Assembly: GCF_900996225.1 (NCBI RefSeq)
Contig: NZ_CAAJGL010000134.1
Span: 291,996-355,995, forward strand
DNA from: Paraburkholderia sp. BCC1884
GTDB lineage: Bacteria > Pseudomonadota > Gammaproteobacteria > Burkholderiales > Burkholderiaceae
DNA: 64,000 nucleotides
Direction: 5' to 3'
Shown here: positions 45,917-54,203 of the stretch, piece by piece
Numbering within the stretch: the first letter of the stretch is position 1
Layout: each line of letters starts with the position of its first letter
Program-made: the position numbers and the translations under genes
The notes under the pieces: generated by a model
Told to the model about the DNA's origin: nothing
Database searches by the model: none
What the model saw: only the letters and a program-made list of their open reading frames with translations

Positions 45917-45958
45917 ACGAAAAAGGTCCGCCAATTCATATTGGCGGACCTTTTTCGT
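45917..45958. terminator. Bidirectional terminator between uppP and trmB
   Basis: Eighteen-base perfect inverted repeat with arms 45917-45934 and 45941-45958 around TTCATA, with A- and T-runs at the outer parts of the arms. Confidence 0.93.
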
Positions 45959-45989
45959 TAGCGATGCGCGAGTGCTCGCGGGCGCGCTG

Positions 45990-46775
45990 TTACGCCGCGC
46001 CGCGTTTGCGGAACACCAGATCCCACACGCCGTGTCCGAGCCGCAAGCCACGCCGCTCGAACTTCGTCACCGGACGATATTCCGGGCGCGGCGCGTAGCC
46101 GTCGGCGGTGTTTTCCAATGCGGGGTCGGCGCCTAGCACCTCGAGCATCTGCTCGGCGTAGTTCTGCCAGTCGGTCGCGCAATGCAGATACGCGCCCGGC
46201 TTCAGGCGCGAGACCAGCAGCGCGACGAACTTGGGCTGGATCAGCCGGCGTTTATGGTGGCGCGCCTTGTGCCACGGGTCCGGGAAGAAGATGTGGACGC
46301 CGTCGAGGCTGTCCGGCGCGATCATCTGTTCGAGCACTTCGACCGCGTCGTGCTGAATGATGCGGATGTTCGACAGATTCTGCTCGCCCATCAGCTTCAG
46401 CAAGGCGCCGACGCCGGGTTCGTGGACTTCCACGCCGAGGAAGTCGTCGTCCGGACGATGCGAGGCGATTTCCGCCGTGGTCGCACCCATTCCGAAGCCG
46501 ATTTCCAGCACACGCGGCGCCTCGCGGCCAAAGACGTCGCCCCAGTTGGGTTGCTGCGGCGTGTAAGGCACCACGAAGCGCGGCCCGAGTTCATCCATGG
46601 CGCGTCGTTGACCCGTCGACACGCGGCCGGCACGCGTGACAAAGCTGCGGATGCGGCGCAGATGCAGTGCTTCTTCTTGCGGCGCGTCGCGGGAGGCGGT
46701 GGGGTCGGCGGCTTCGCTGGCAGGAGGCGTCGGGAGTTCGTCCGGCAGGCCGGCGTCGTTTGGATCGTGGGTCAT
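45990..46775 (-). CDS. trmB: tRNA (guanine-N7-)-methyltransferase
   Basis: SAM-dependent enzyme making m7G46 in tRNA, 261 aa. SAM motif VLEIGFGMGATTAEIA; FFPDPWHKARHHKRRL is the TrmB signature; TDWQNYAEQML follows. The first ~50 residues are a variable acidic extension. ATG 46775 (MTHDPNDAG) is chosen. Confidence 0.95.
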   Translation of the reverse strand: MTHDPNDAGLPDELPTPPASEAADPTASRDAPQEEALHLRRIRSFVTRAGRVSTGQRRAMDELGPRFVVPYTPQQPNWGDVFGREAPRVLEIGFGMGATTAEIASHRPDDDFLGVEVHEPGVGALLKLMGEQNLSNIRIIQHDAVEVLEQMIAPDSLDGVHIFFPDPWHKARHHKRRLIQPKFVALLVSRLKPGAYLHCATDWQNYAEQMLEVLGADPALENTADGYAPRPEYRPVTKFERRGLRLGHGVWDLVFRKRGAA

Positions 46776-46897
46776 GGTCGATGCTGCTACAAGGGTGAGG
46801 GCTGCGCCGCCGCAAGGTGGGCAGCCGGGTGCGTCCGATTGCGCGCGTGCGGATGGACTAACGCACACGCGGTGTCACGCCGGCACACCGCCACTAC

Positions 46898-46989
46898 AAA
46901 AAAGCCGCCTTCAGGGAGGCGGCTCGTGCTGGATTCTGCTGGAGGCTCAAGCAGTGGGTGGAGCGGGCGTTGCAAGAGCGCGTAAGGTA
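46898..46989 (-). ncRNA. Candidate short terminated RNA upstream of trmB
   Basis: A good terminator (AGCCGCCT / AGGCGGCT, 46903-46924, six or more U on the minus strand) lies 120 bases upstream of trmB where no gene ends. About 60 bases before it, TACCTT (46984-46989) with TGGACG 18 bases further could be a promoter. The predicted RNA is about 80 nt with no start codon. It may be a small RNA or a terminated leader of trmB. Confidence 0.4.
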
Positions 46990-47270
46990 GCACAACCCGA
47001 AAGGGTGCGTCCAGACGGCGCATGGTTTGATGTCGACGGCAAGATTACATTTGCTTAACGACGTTTGCGGTTCTTGAGACTCCATGGTGCGGCAGGCCCC
47101 CGGCGATTGATTCGGCCAGTCGGGCGGCTGGAATGCACGGTCGGACCGGCATGTCGGATAGGTGGTCAGGACGGCGGGAATCTTTGCGCGGCAAGGCCGC
47201 GAAACCCTTTCGCTCCGGCTTCCCCCGTTGCTTCCAGATCGTCGGATCTGGTGGACCAAGGAGTGTCGAC

Positions 47271-48809
47271 ATGACGTTAAACAGGCGCGAATTCCTGCTC
47301 AAAGCGGCCGCGTTATCGGGCGCGGGTGCGCTCTTCATGATGCCGCCTGATCTGCGCGCGCTCGCTTCAACCGGGGCGGCCGGCACGACGGGGCGCGCCG
47401 GCGGGATGGCACGGCCGGTCATCCTGCCGGATGCACGCAAGGTGGACAGCCGGCTCGGCATCGACAGTTGCATCTGGAACTGGCGCAGTGACGCAGACCC
47501 CAATGGCGCCAGGCCGGCCAACTACTACGAAGCATCGCTGTCCGAGTGGCCGTCCTTCGCCAGCTTGCCGGGCGATCTGACGTGCGATGTCGTGGTTGTC
47601 GGCGGAGGACTGTTGGGGGCGTCGACTGCACTGCATCTTGCCGAGGCTGGCGTGGACGTGGTGCTGGTCGAGAAGGACAACCTCGGCTCGGCCGCGTCAG
47701 GCCGCAATGGCGGTCAAATGACGCCCGGTCTCGCGCGCTGGAAGGCGTCCGCCGTTGCCGAGAGCCTTCCTCCGGATGAAGCAAAGCGGCTGTGGCGTTT
47801 TGTTTCGGTCGAAGCGATGGAACTTGTCGACCAGATCGCAGCGCGATATGACCTCGATTGCGATCGTAAGCGCGGTCACGTGACCGCGGCCATTCTCTCT
47901 GCCCATATGGGCGCGCTGGTCGCGGATGCCGATGCGCGCCGTGCGCTCGGTGATGGCAATGTGAGCATCGTCGGGCCGAACGAACTGCAAGAGTACGTGC
48001 GATCGGACAACTATCGCGGTGGCGCAATCGATGCGATTGGCGGCCAGATTCATCCGCTTGCGTTACTGCGCGGCCTTGCTTTCGGACTGGTCGAACTTGG
48101 CGGCCGCGTGTACGAGGGCACGGAGGTGATGTCGGTTAAAGAAGCCGTCGACACTACCGTGGTGACCACGCCGTTTGGCCGGATCAAAGCGCGTCGGGCG
48201 GTCGTGCTGGCGGTTCATGCCTCTACCTTCAGATTTGTTCCGGGTCACTCCACGACGCTGCCGTTCTTCACCTATGTCGGCGTGACACCGCCGCTGCCAA
48301 CGGACTTGCGCGACCTGATGCCTGCCGATTTGCCGGTCTACGACACCCAGTTGCAGATCGACTACTATCGCGCGGTGCGCAACAACCGGTTGCTGTTTGG
48401 CGGCGAAGGCACGGGCAGCTCCTGGTCTGTCAAGGAGGTCAACCGGTATCTGCGCAAGCGGATCAACGCGGTGTTCCCGCAACTGGCCAATCCGGAGCTC
48501 GAATACGCGTGGGGCGGCGTCTGCGATATGACATTGCACGGGGCGGCGGACTGTCGCCGCAGCGGCGGCAAAGTCCCCGTTTATATGGTGCATGGCTGGA
48601 GCGGTCACGGCGTAGCGCAGACAGTGCGCATCGGCAAGGCGATCAGCGACGATGTGACCGGCCGCAATGACGATTTTGGCATGCTCACGCACATCGATCA
48701 CGCGGAATTGCCGCTGGGCCGACATCTTGCGCCGGTCGCGATACCGCTGATGAAGAGCGCCCTGGGGGTGATGAGCGTGTTGAAGCCGGGGAGCTTGATC
48801 TCGTTCTGA
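47271..48809 (+). CDS. Tat-exported FAD-dependent oxidoreductase (DAO family)
   Basis: 512 aa. The N-terminus has a twin-arginine signal (LNRREFLLKAAALSGAGALF). The FAD dinucleotide fold is DVVVVGGGLLGASTALHLAEAG with SGRNGGQMTPG, as in gamma-glutamylputrescine oxidase (PuuB/OrdL) and other DAO enzymes; VYMVHGWSGHGVAQTV is the C-terminal FAD contact. A periplasmic location is unusual for the PuuB type. AAGGAG precedes ATG 47271. Substrate unknown. Confidence 0.88.
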   Translation: MTLNRREFLLKAAALSGAGALFMMPPDLRALASTGAAGTTGRAGGMARPVILPDARKVDSRLGIDSCIWNWRSDADPNGARPANYYEASLSEWPSFASLPGDLTCDVVVVGGGLLGASTALHLAEAGVDVVLVEKDNLGSAASGRNGGQMTPGLARWKASAVAESLPPDEAKRLWRFVSVEAMELVDQIAARYDLDCDRKRGHVTAAILSAHMGALVADADARRALGDGNVSIVGPNELQEYVRSDNYRGGAIDAIGGQIHPLALLRGLAFGLVELGGRVYEGTEVMSVKEAVDTTVVTTPFGRIKARRAVVLAVHASTFRFVPGHSTTLPFFTYVGVTPPLPTDLRDLMPADLPVYDTQLQIDYYRAVRNNRLLFGGEGTGSSWSVKEVNRYLRKRINAVFPQLANPELEYAWGGVCDMTLHGAADCRRSGGKVPVYMVHGWSGHGVAQTVRIGKAISDDVTGRNDDFGMLTHIDHAELPLGRHLAPVAIPLMKSALGVMSVLKPGSLISF

Positions 48810-48819
48810 GATGATTGAC

Positions 48820-48893
48820 TGGAGCGGGCGATGGGAATCGAACCCACGGCTCTAGCTTGGGAAGCTAGGGTATTACCATTATACGACGCCCGC
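48820..48893 (-). tRNA. tRNA-Gly (anticodon CCC)
   Basis: Reverse strand: acceptor GCGGGCG / CGCCCGC, D-arm GTATAATGGTAATAC, anticodon stem CTAGC / GCTAG with loop TTCCCAA (anticodon CCC), T-arm GGTTCGATTCC, encoded CCA at 48820-48822. Confidence 0.97.
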
Positions 48894-48903
48894 AGAGCGC
48901 ATG

Positions 48904-48933
48904 ATTTTACTCGGGAAAGGGCGGTTAGCGCAA
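48904..48933 (-). promoter_or_regulatory. Promoter for tRNA-Gly
   Basis: Minus strand TTGCGC (48928-48933), 18 bases, TAAAAT (48904-48909), 10 bases before the mature 5' end. Confidence 0.6.
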
Positions 48934-48977
48934 ATAGCGGCGCTGTCCGCCCAGTCCGGATAACGGCTAAACGGCCG

Positions 48978-49541
48978 TCAAATCACGAAATAAGTCAGCT
49001 GAACGGCCGCGCGCGTCACCACCATCAGCAGGACCTGCACGATCACGAACAGCAGAATCGGCGAAAGGTCGATGCCGCCCAGTTGCGGCACCACGCGGCG
49101 CAGCGGATTCAGAAACGGGGCGGTCAACTGATACAGAATCGGCATGGCCGGCGAGCGCGGATTGAGCCACGACAGCAGCGCCATCAGGATCGTCATCCAG
49201 ATAATCAGATTCAGCGCCCACTTGATGAGCGTGAGCACCGCGACGATCAGCAGCGTCGGCACCAGCGTGAGCGGATCGGCGCCGGTCAGCACTACCATCA
49301 GCACCACGTACACGATCGCCGCAAGCAGCGCCGCGACGAGACTTGCCCAGTCGATATTGCGCGTGCTCGGCAGGATGCGCCGCAGCGGCAGCACGATCCA
49401 GTTGGTGGCTTGCAGCACGGCGTTGGTCACCGGGTTGTACGGCGGCATGCGCACGACTTGCAGCCATGCGCGCAGCAGCAGCGCCGCGCCGAAGAGCGTG
49501 AAGATCGTATTGAGCAGAAAACGGGCGATATCGCCAAACAT
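48978..49541 (-). CDS. YggT-family membrane protein
   Basis: 187 aa with two copies of the YGGT unit (LLRAWLQVVRMPPYNPVTNAV and ILMALLSWLNPRSPAMPILYQLTAPFLNPLRRVVP), each flanked by hydrophobic segments. The family is linked to osmotic tolerance and division-associated membrane functions in other bacteria; the exact role is not known. Upstream gap 49542-49763 shows no gene. Confidence 0.9.
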   Translation of the reverse strand: MFGDIARFLLNTIFTLFGAALLLRAWLQVVRMPPYNPVTNAVLQATNWIVLPLRRILPSTRNIDWASLVAALLAAIVYVVLMVVLTGADPLTLVPTLLIVAVLTLIKWALNLIIWMTILMALLSWLNPRSPAMPILYQLTAPFLNPLRRVVPQLGGIDLSPILLFVIVQVLLMVVTRAAVQLTYFVI

Positions 49542-49763
49542 CTCGTGTCCTTATCCTGGTGGCAGCCGTCGAGCGGCCGCGGGGCCGGCGCGATTCTATA
49601 GACGCGCCAGCGGTTCATTCACTCGCCCTGCGCGGCCTGGCGCAGGAGAGCAGAGCACACATCGCCTGGAGCGCTTGCGCGCTTTGGCGGCTGCGCGGCG
49701 AGGGGTGTCGGTTGCGGCCGTCACTGAATGAGACGCCGCTTCGCGAACCTCGTCCGCTCGGCA

Positions 49764-50084
49764 TCACACGGAAATCTTGATCTCGCTGATCAGAAACGTG
49801 CCGTTGCCGCCGTCGGTGTAGTTGGGGATGTCGGCGGTCAATTGCTCCGAAGCCGATTTGAAGACTTTATAGAAGTCCTCCATGCCATCGAACAGGAAGT
49901 GCCCGGCGGCGACGTACGGCGGCGGCGTTCCCGGCGGCCCGGCATTGATGCCGACGTCCACGGACCAGCCTTTCAGCGACGGTCCGAACAGCTTCGCCGC
50001 GAGCGGCATATGCGTGACGCAGTAATAGTCCACGTCGAAGTGGCCGTTTTCCCGATACGGATAGAGGATGCTGACCTTGATCAT
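49764..50084 (-). CDS. EthD-family protein
   Basis: 106 aa ferredoxin-like-fold protein. VSILYPYRENGHFDVDYYCVTHMPLAAKLFG is the family N-terminus; YVAAGHFLFDGMEDFYKVF follows. EthD proteins are dimeric; some degrade or bind small molecules, but the general role is unknown. ATG 50084 is preceded by a GAGAA site. Confidence 0.88.
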   Translation of the reverse strand: MIKVSILYPYRENGHFDVDYYCVTHMPLAAKLFGPSLKGWSVDVGINAGPPGTPPPYVAAGHFLFDGMEDFYKVFKSASEQLTADIPNYTDGGNGTFLISEIKISV

Positions 50085-50161
50085 TGTGTGTTCTCGTCTG
50101 TTGGTCCCGAAGCGCGGCACTGGCGGATTGCGCGCGGCGCCGGACGTCACATTATCACGGC

Positions 50162-51097
50162 TTACTTGACGCTTGCACCTGCTGCGGCCTGATTCAGCGA
50201 CCGGCTGAGCGAATCTTCCACGGCCGCCGAGATCGCGTCGATTGCGGCGGGCGGATTCGCGCGGCGTTCAGCCAGCTCGACGGCACGCCGCGACAACAAG
50301 CCGTAAAGCGCGGCATGGTCGCCGCCGAGGCTCTCGAGCAGCGCCAACTGTTTTTGCACCACGCCGGTGTCGCCGCGCGACACGGGGCCGGCGAGCGCGT
50401 TGGGCAGGCCCTTGTCGCGGGCGGTTTCGATCGTGCCGGCCAGCATGGGCAGCAGGGCGCGCAAGGCGTCGTCCTCCGCGAAACCGAGCGTGCGCCACAG
50501 CGCGACGCACTCGGCGAGACTGCACAGCGCAAAGCTGGCGGCATAGTGCGCGGCGGCGTGATAGAGCATCCGGCCGCCCGGCGGGATCGTCAAAGGATGG
50601 CAACGCAGCGCGACGGCCAGGGCAGTCAGCGCTTCTTTCAACGCGCCCTCGGCCTCGATCGTCACCGAGCAGCCGGCGATGCGCTCGCTATCTGCGAGCT
50701 CGCCGCTAAACAGGTACAGTGGATGAAACCCGCCGATCGACGCGCCTTGAGCGCGCGCCGGCGCCAGCAGTTCGACTGGTGAAGCGCCGCTGCAGTGAAC
50801 CAGCGCCTTGCCGGGTGCGCCAGCAGCGGCGGCGTCGAACCGCAGAGTGTGCGCTGACGAACCGATGCTGTCGTCGGGAACGGCTAAAAAGACGATATCG
50901 GCGGCGTCGACCACCTGTTGTGGGGTGTCGAACGCCGTGCAATGCTCGATTTGACTGGCCAGCCGGACGGCGGAGTTCGCCGAGCGGCTCGCCACCGCCG
51001 TGACCGGGTAGGCGGCGCGTGAAAAGCTCAGCGCGAGACAACGCGCGAGCCGGCCCGCACCGATAAAGCCGAGGCGTGGCAGGGAGGACTGGGACAT
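50162..51097 (-). CDS. DUF2520 Rossmann-fold NADP oxidoreductase-like protein
   Basis: 311 aa. N-terminal NADP site LGFIGAGRLARCLALSFSRA, VASRS, and VFLAVPDDSI; HCSGASPVELLAPA and GGFHPLYLFSG mark the family; the C-terminal helical DUF2520 domain contains YHAAAHYAASFALCSLAE. It looks like pyrroline-5-carboxylate or ketopantoate reductases, but the substrate is unknown. ATG 51097 (MSQSSLPRLG) is the natural domain start. Confidence 0.88.
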   Translation of the reverse strand: MSQSSLPRLGFIGAGRLARCLALSFSRAAYPVTAVASRSANSAVRLASQIEHCTAFDTPQQVVDAADIVFLAVPDDSIGSSAHTLRFDAAAAGAPGKALVHCSGASPVELLAPARAQGASIGGFHPLYLFSGELADSERIAGCSVTIEAEGALKEALTALAVALRCHPLTIPPGGRMLYHAAAHYAASFALCSLAECVALWRTLGFAEDDALRALLPMLAGTIETARDKGLPNALAGPVSRGDTGVVQKQLALLESLGGDHAALYGLLSRRAVELAERRANPPAAIDAISAAVEDSLSRSLNQAAAGASVK

Positions 51098-51337
51098 GGG
51101 TGCCTGCTCCAGGCGGAACATTTGAACGGGAAGGTTGAAGTATCGCGCATCCATCGCGCCCTCGGCGTTGAGGCGTAGACCTTCCCTGATCAGTTTGCGC
51201 ACGATATGGCGCGTAGGGCCGGTCATCCGGCGGCGCGTGCCCTGCGGGCTCGAAAACTGCTCACAATTTCTCTATGAGCCGGTTTGGCAGTTGTTGTCTG
51301 GGTATTTCGTCTCGCAGTCCGATTCGGGAGGTACACG

Positions 51338-51499
51338 ATGAATATTTTTTCTTACCGAAAGCACTTGCGGTTCCTGACGCACGCACAGCGCCGTCGCTGG
51401 TGGGACCAGAAGAAGCGCCTGAAACCGCGTGTGCGGATCAGTGGTGCCTACGTTCCACCCAGTGTGTCCCGCGAATTTGCCTATGTGAAGGTCGGTTGA
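51338..51499 (+). CDS. Small basic hypothetical protein (53 aa)
   Basis: Short protein starting MNIFSYRKHLRFLTHAQRRRW and very rich in Arg/Lys with a WW pair. GGGAGG is 6-7 bases before the ATG and a strong terminator follows 23 bases after the stop, so it looks like a real single-gene transcript. I do not recognise a family; RNA or DNA binding would fit the charge. Confidence 0.65.
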   Translation: MNIFSYRKHLRFLTHAQRRRWWDQKKRLKPRVRISGAYVPPSVSREFAYVKVG

Positions 51500-51521
51500 T
51501 CTAACGGTCCTCGCAGGTAAG

Positions 51522-51553
51522 GAAATGCCCGGTCTCTTTGGCCGGGCATTTTT
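51522..51553 (+). terminator. Terminator after the 53-aa gene
   Basis: Stem AAATGCCCGG / CCGGGCATTT with a T-run. Confidence 0.88.
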
Positions 51554-51882
51554 CATTGGAGCGTCCGTTTGATCTTGGGGTATCGCGTCAGGATTGAAGC
51601 GAATTTGTAATCAAACATTACTAAAACGCGAACGCTCGCGTGCGTCATGCCGCGATTGCGTAAGTTGCCGGGGCTTTTCAGGCGCGTAATCCCTGAGTTT
51701 TCAGCACATTGCGTGTCGGCCATTCGGCGCGGCGCGCCATTCGAAATTTCGCTCTATTGCAGCCAATTGCAATTTGCAACAAATGCCCACAGTTATGAAC
51801 GTCCTTTTTCGATACATTGAATTCATGGCATGCAAGGCATGCGAAGTCGGCGACCTAAGTGGGCCGCGCCAGGAGAATAAAA
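51554..51882. other. Gene-free stretch upstream of the Gly/Tyr-rich protein
   Basis: About 330 bases, more AT-rich than the genes, with no ORF of interest. Contains two GGCATGC sites 9 bases apart (51828-51843) and AT-rich sequence that may hold the promoter of the next gene. Confidence 0.5.
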
Positions 51883-52194
51883 GTGAAAAAGATCGTTCCG
51901 TTTGTCGTTGCCGCCGCGCTCGGCGTGGGGCTTGCCACTAGTGCAGAGGCGCACGTGTCTGTCGGTATCGGCATTGGGGTGCCGATTGCACCGGCATATC
52001 CGGTCTACGCCGCGCCTCCGCCGGTGTATTACGCGCCGCCGCCTCCGCCGGTTGTCTATGCTCCGCCGCCGGCAGTCGTAGTGGGCGGTTATTACGGCGG
52101 CTATGGCCGTCCTTATTATCATCACGGCTATTACCGCGGGTATTACGGGCATGGCTATTATGGCCACGGCGGCCGCGGTTACTACGGCCGCTAA
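51883..52194 (+). CDS. Secreted Gly/Tyr/Pro-rich small protein
   Basis: 103 aa. Signal peptide KKIVPFVVAAALGVGLATSAEA, then VSVGIGIGVPIAPAYPVYA, a Pro/Tyr-rich segment (PPPVYYAPPPPP) and a C-terminal tail made of Tyr, Gly and His (YYGHGYYGHGGRGYYGR). Start is GTG 51883 with AGGAG 8 bases upstream; a GTG at 51859 is in frame. Such proteins are common in Burkholderiales; function unknown, envelope location likely. Confidence 0.82.
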   Translation: MKKIVPFVVAAALGVGLATSAEAHVSVGIGIGVPIAPAYPVYAAPPPVYYAPPPPPVVYAPPPAVVVGGYYGGYGRPYYHHGYYRGYYGHGYYGHGGRGYYGR

Positions 52195-52223
52195 TTCGCG
52201 GCTGACAATGGACATTTCGATTG

Positions 52224-52265
52224 ACGGCGTAACTCCGGCTTGATTGGCGGGTTACGCCGTTTTTG
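52224..52265 (+). terminator. Terminator after the Gly/Tyr-rich gene
   Basis: Inverted repeat ACGGCGTAAC / GTTACGCCGT with a T-run after the right arm. Confidence 0.85.
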
Positions 52266-52448
52266 TTTGTCGGACGCGCATGGATGAATGAAGCGCCGTC
52301 TGCTGTTCGTACAAAAAACGGTGAGCTCGATCCGGCCGGGGCTGCGCCACGGTGTTCCGTGCGCGCGGTCAGCGCCTGGCCGTCGTTCCAAAGCGCGAGC
52401 GAAGCTGGGAGAATGGTGGTTTGTCCATCGCTCTGGAGAGTTTCGCCG

Positions 52449-53414
52449 ATGCAAGCGCTTCCCGCTCCCACTTTCGACGACGTACTCGACGCCGCAGCGC
52501 GTCTCGAGGGCGTCGCTCACCGCACTCCCGTGCTGAGCTCGAGCACGTTCAACGAGCGTACCGGCGCGTCGGTGTTTTTCAAGTGTGAAAACTTCCAGCG
52601 CATGGGCGCATTCAAGTTTCGCGGTGCCTATAACGCGATTTCGCACTTCGACGCGGCGCAACGCAAAGCCGGTGTGCTGACATACTCGTCGGGCAACCAT
52701 GCGCAAGCGATTGCGTTGTCGGCGCGCCTCGCCGGCATCCACGCGACCATCATCATGCCGCACGACGCACCCGCGGCCAAAGTCGCGGCGACCAAAGGCT
52801 ACGGCGGCGAAGTGATCACGTATGACCGCTACACCGAGAATCGCGAAGAGATCGGCCGGCGGCTCGCTGACGAGCGCGGCATGACGCTGATTCCGCCGTA
52901 CGACCATCCGCATGTGATCGCGGGGCAGGGCACGGCGGTGAAAGAGTTGATCGACGAAACCGGTCCGCTCGACATGCTGTTCGTGTGTCTGGGCGGCGGC
53001 GGATTGATCGGCGGCAGCGCTTTGTCGGCGGCGGCCCTGAGTCCCGCCTGCACGGTCATCGGGATCGAGCCGCAAGCGGGCAACGACGGCCAGCAGTCGC
53101 TCGCGCGCGGCGAGATCGTGCATATCGAGACACCGCGTACGATCGCCGATGGCGCTGCTTCCACGCACCTCGGCGACTACACGTTCGCGATCATTCGCCA
53201 ACTGGTGGCGCGCATCGAAACCGTTACCGACGAACAATTGATCGAAACGATGCGCTTTTTCGCGCAGCGCATGAAGATCGTGGTCGAGCCGACCGGTTGC
53301 CTCGCCGCAGCCGCGGTGCTCAACGGTATCGTGCCGGTGAAGGGCAAGCGCGTCGGCGTGGTGGTGAGCGGCGGCAACGTCGATCTGGAAAAGCTCGCGC
53401 AGTATCTCGCCTGA
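52449..53414 (+). CDS. Threonine/serine dehydratase (PLP, fold type II)
   Basis: 321 aa single-domain enzyme. The PLP lysine is Lys56 in GAFKFRGAYN; SSGNHAQAIAL is the substrate loop; GGGGLIGGSALSA is the phosphate loop. It lacks the C-terminal regulatory ACT-like domain of biosynthetic IlvA, so it is the catabolic TdcB or serine-racemase type. GGAGAG precedes ATG 52449. It deaminates threonine to 2-oxobutyrate or serine to pyruvate. Confidence 0.92.
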   Translation: MQALPAPTFDDVLDAAARLEGVAHRTPVLSSSTFNERTGASVFFKCENFQRMGAFKFRGAYNAISHFDAAQRKAGVLTYSSGNHAQAIALSARLAGIHATIIMPHDAPAAKVAATKGYGGEVITYDRYTENREEIGRRLADERGMTLIPPYDHPHVIAGQGTAVKELIDETGPLDMLFVCLGGGGLIGGSALSAAALSPACTVIGIEPQAGNDGQQSLARGEIVHIETPRTIADGAASTHLGDYTFAIIRQLVARIETVTDEQLIETMRFFAQRMKIVVEPTGCLAAAAVLNGIVPVKGKRVGVVVSGGNVDLEKLAQYLA

Positions 53415-53473
53415 TACGGTCTGCGCGCGTCGGCAGCAATAAGAACGGCTCGCTTAAGCGAGCCGTTTTCATA

Positions 53474-54151
53474 TCAGCTCACCGCCTGCGCGGTTTGCAC
53501 GATCAGATCCCGATATCCGTTGACGATCACGCTATACGAGAAGTACGCGAACAGCAGCGCCGACAACACGTGGCAGGCACGTAGCAAACCGGTGCCGGCG
53601 CGTTTGCGTCCGTGACTGCCGAGGCCGCAGATGAAGATCGTCCAGCACAGGCCGCCGAGAAAAAAGCCGCCGAGGAAGACGGGCGCGGTCGTCGCACTGG
53701 TGGCACCGGCCTTCGCAATCAGCGCACCGCCGACGGCCGCGAACCACAGAATCGCCGAGGGCGACGACACGGCCAGCAGCACGCCGCGCAAAAACCCACG
53801 CCACGCCGACAGATGCCGCGCATTGGCCTCCGCTTCGCCGGCCACCGCGGGTGCCGACGCAGGGAACATGGCTTCTCGCGCCATCTTCCACGTGAGGAAC
53901 AGCAGAATGGCCGCGCCACCGATCCACACCACCCAGCGCACCGATTCGAATTGCAGCAGCGCGGCCATACCCGCGAGCGCAAGTGCCGCGTAGATCAGGT
54001 CGCCGACACACGAACCCAGGCCCAGCCAGAACCCCGGCTTGAATCCATGCGAAAGCGTCAGCGAAATGATCGCGACGTTCACGAGACCAATATCCAGACA
54101 CAGCGACAACGACAGAAAAAATCCATCCGACATCATTGAAAAAGCATGCAT
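53474..54151 (-). CDS. LysE-family amino-acid exporter
   Basis: About 225 aa inner-membrane protein with six hydrophobic segments; FFLSLSLCLDIGLVNVAIISLTLSHGFKPGFWLGLGSCVGD is the LysE/RhtB N-terminal pattern, followed by SPSAILWFAAVGG. Start at ATG 54151, with 54136 and 54133 as alternatives. Downstream of ubiD by 52 bases on the same strand. Substrate unknown. Confidence 0.9.
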   Translation of the reverse strand: MHAFSMMSDGFFLSLSLCLDIGLVNVAIISLTLSHGFKPGFWLGLGSCVGDLIYAALALAGMAALLQFESVRWVVWIGGAAILLFLTWKMAREAMFPASAPAVAGEAEANARHLSAWRGFLRGVLLAVSSPSAILWFAAVGGALIAKAGATSATTAPVFLGGFFLGGLCWTIFICGLGSHGRKRAGTGLLRACHVLSALLFAYFSYSVIVNGYRDLIVQTAQAVS

Positions 54152-54203
54152 CCCTGCAACGGCTCCATCAGTTTTGTTATTCAGACCTGGTGTACGTGGT
54201 GCC

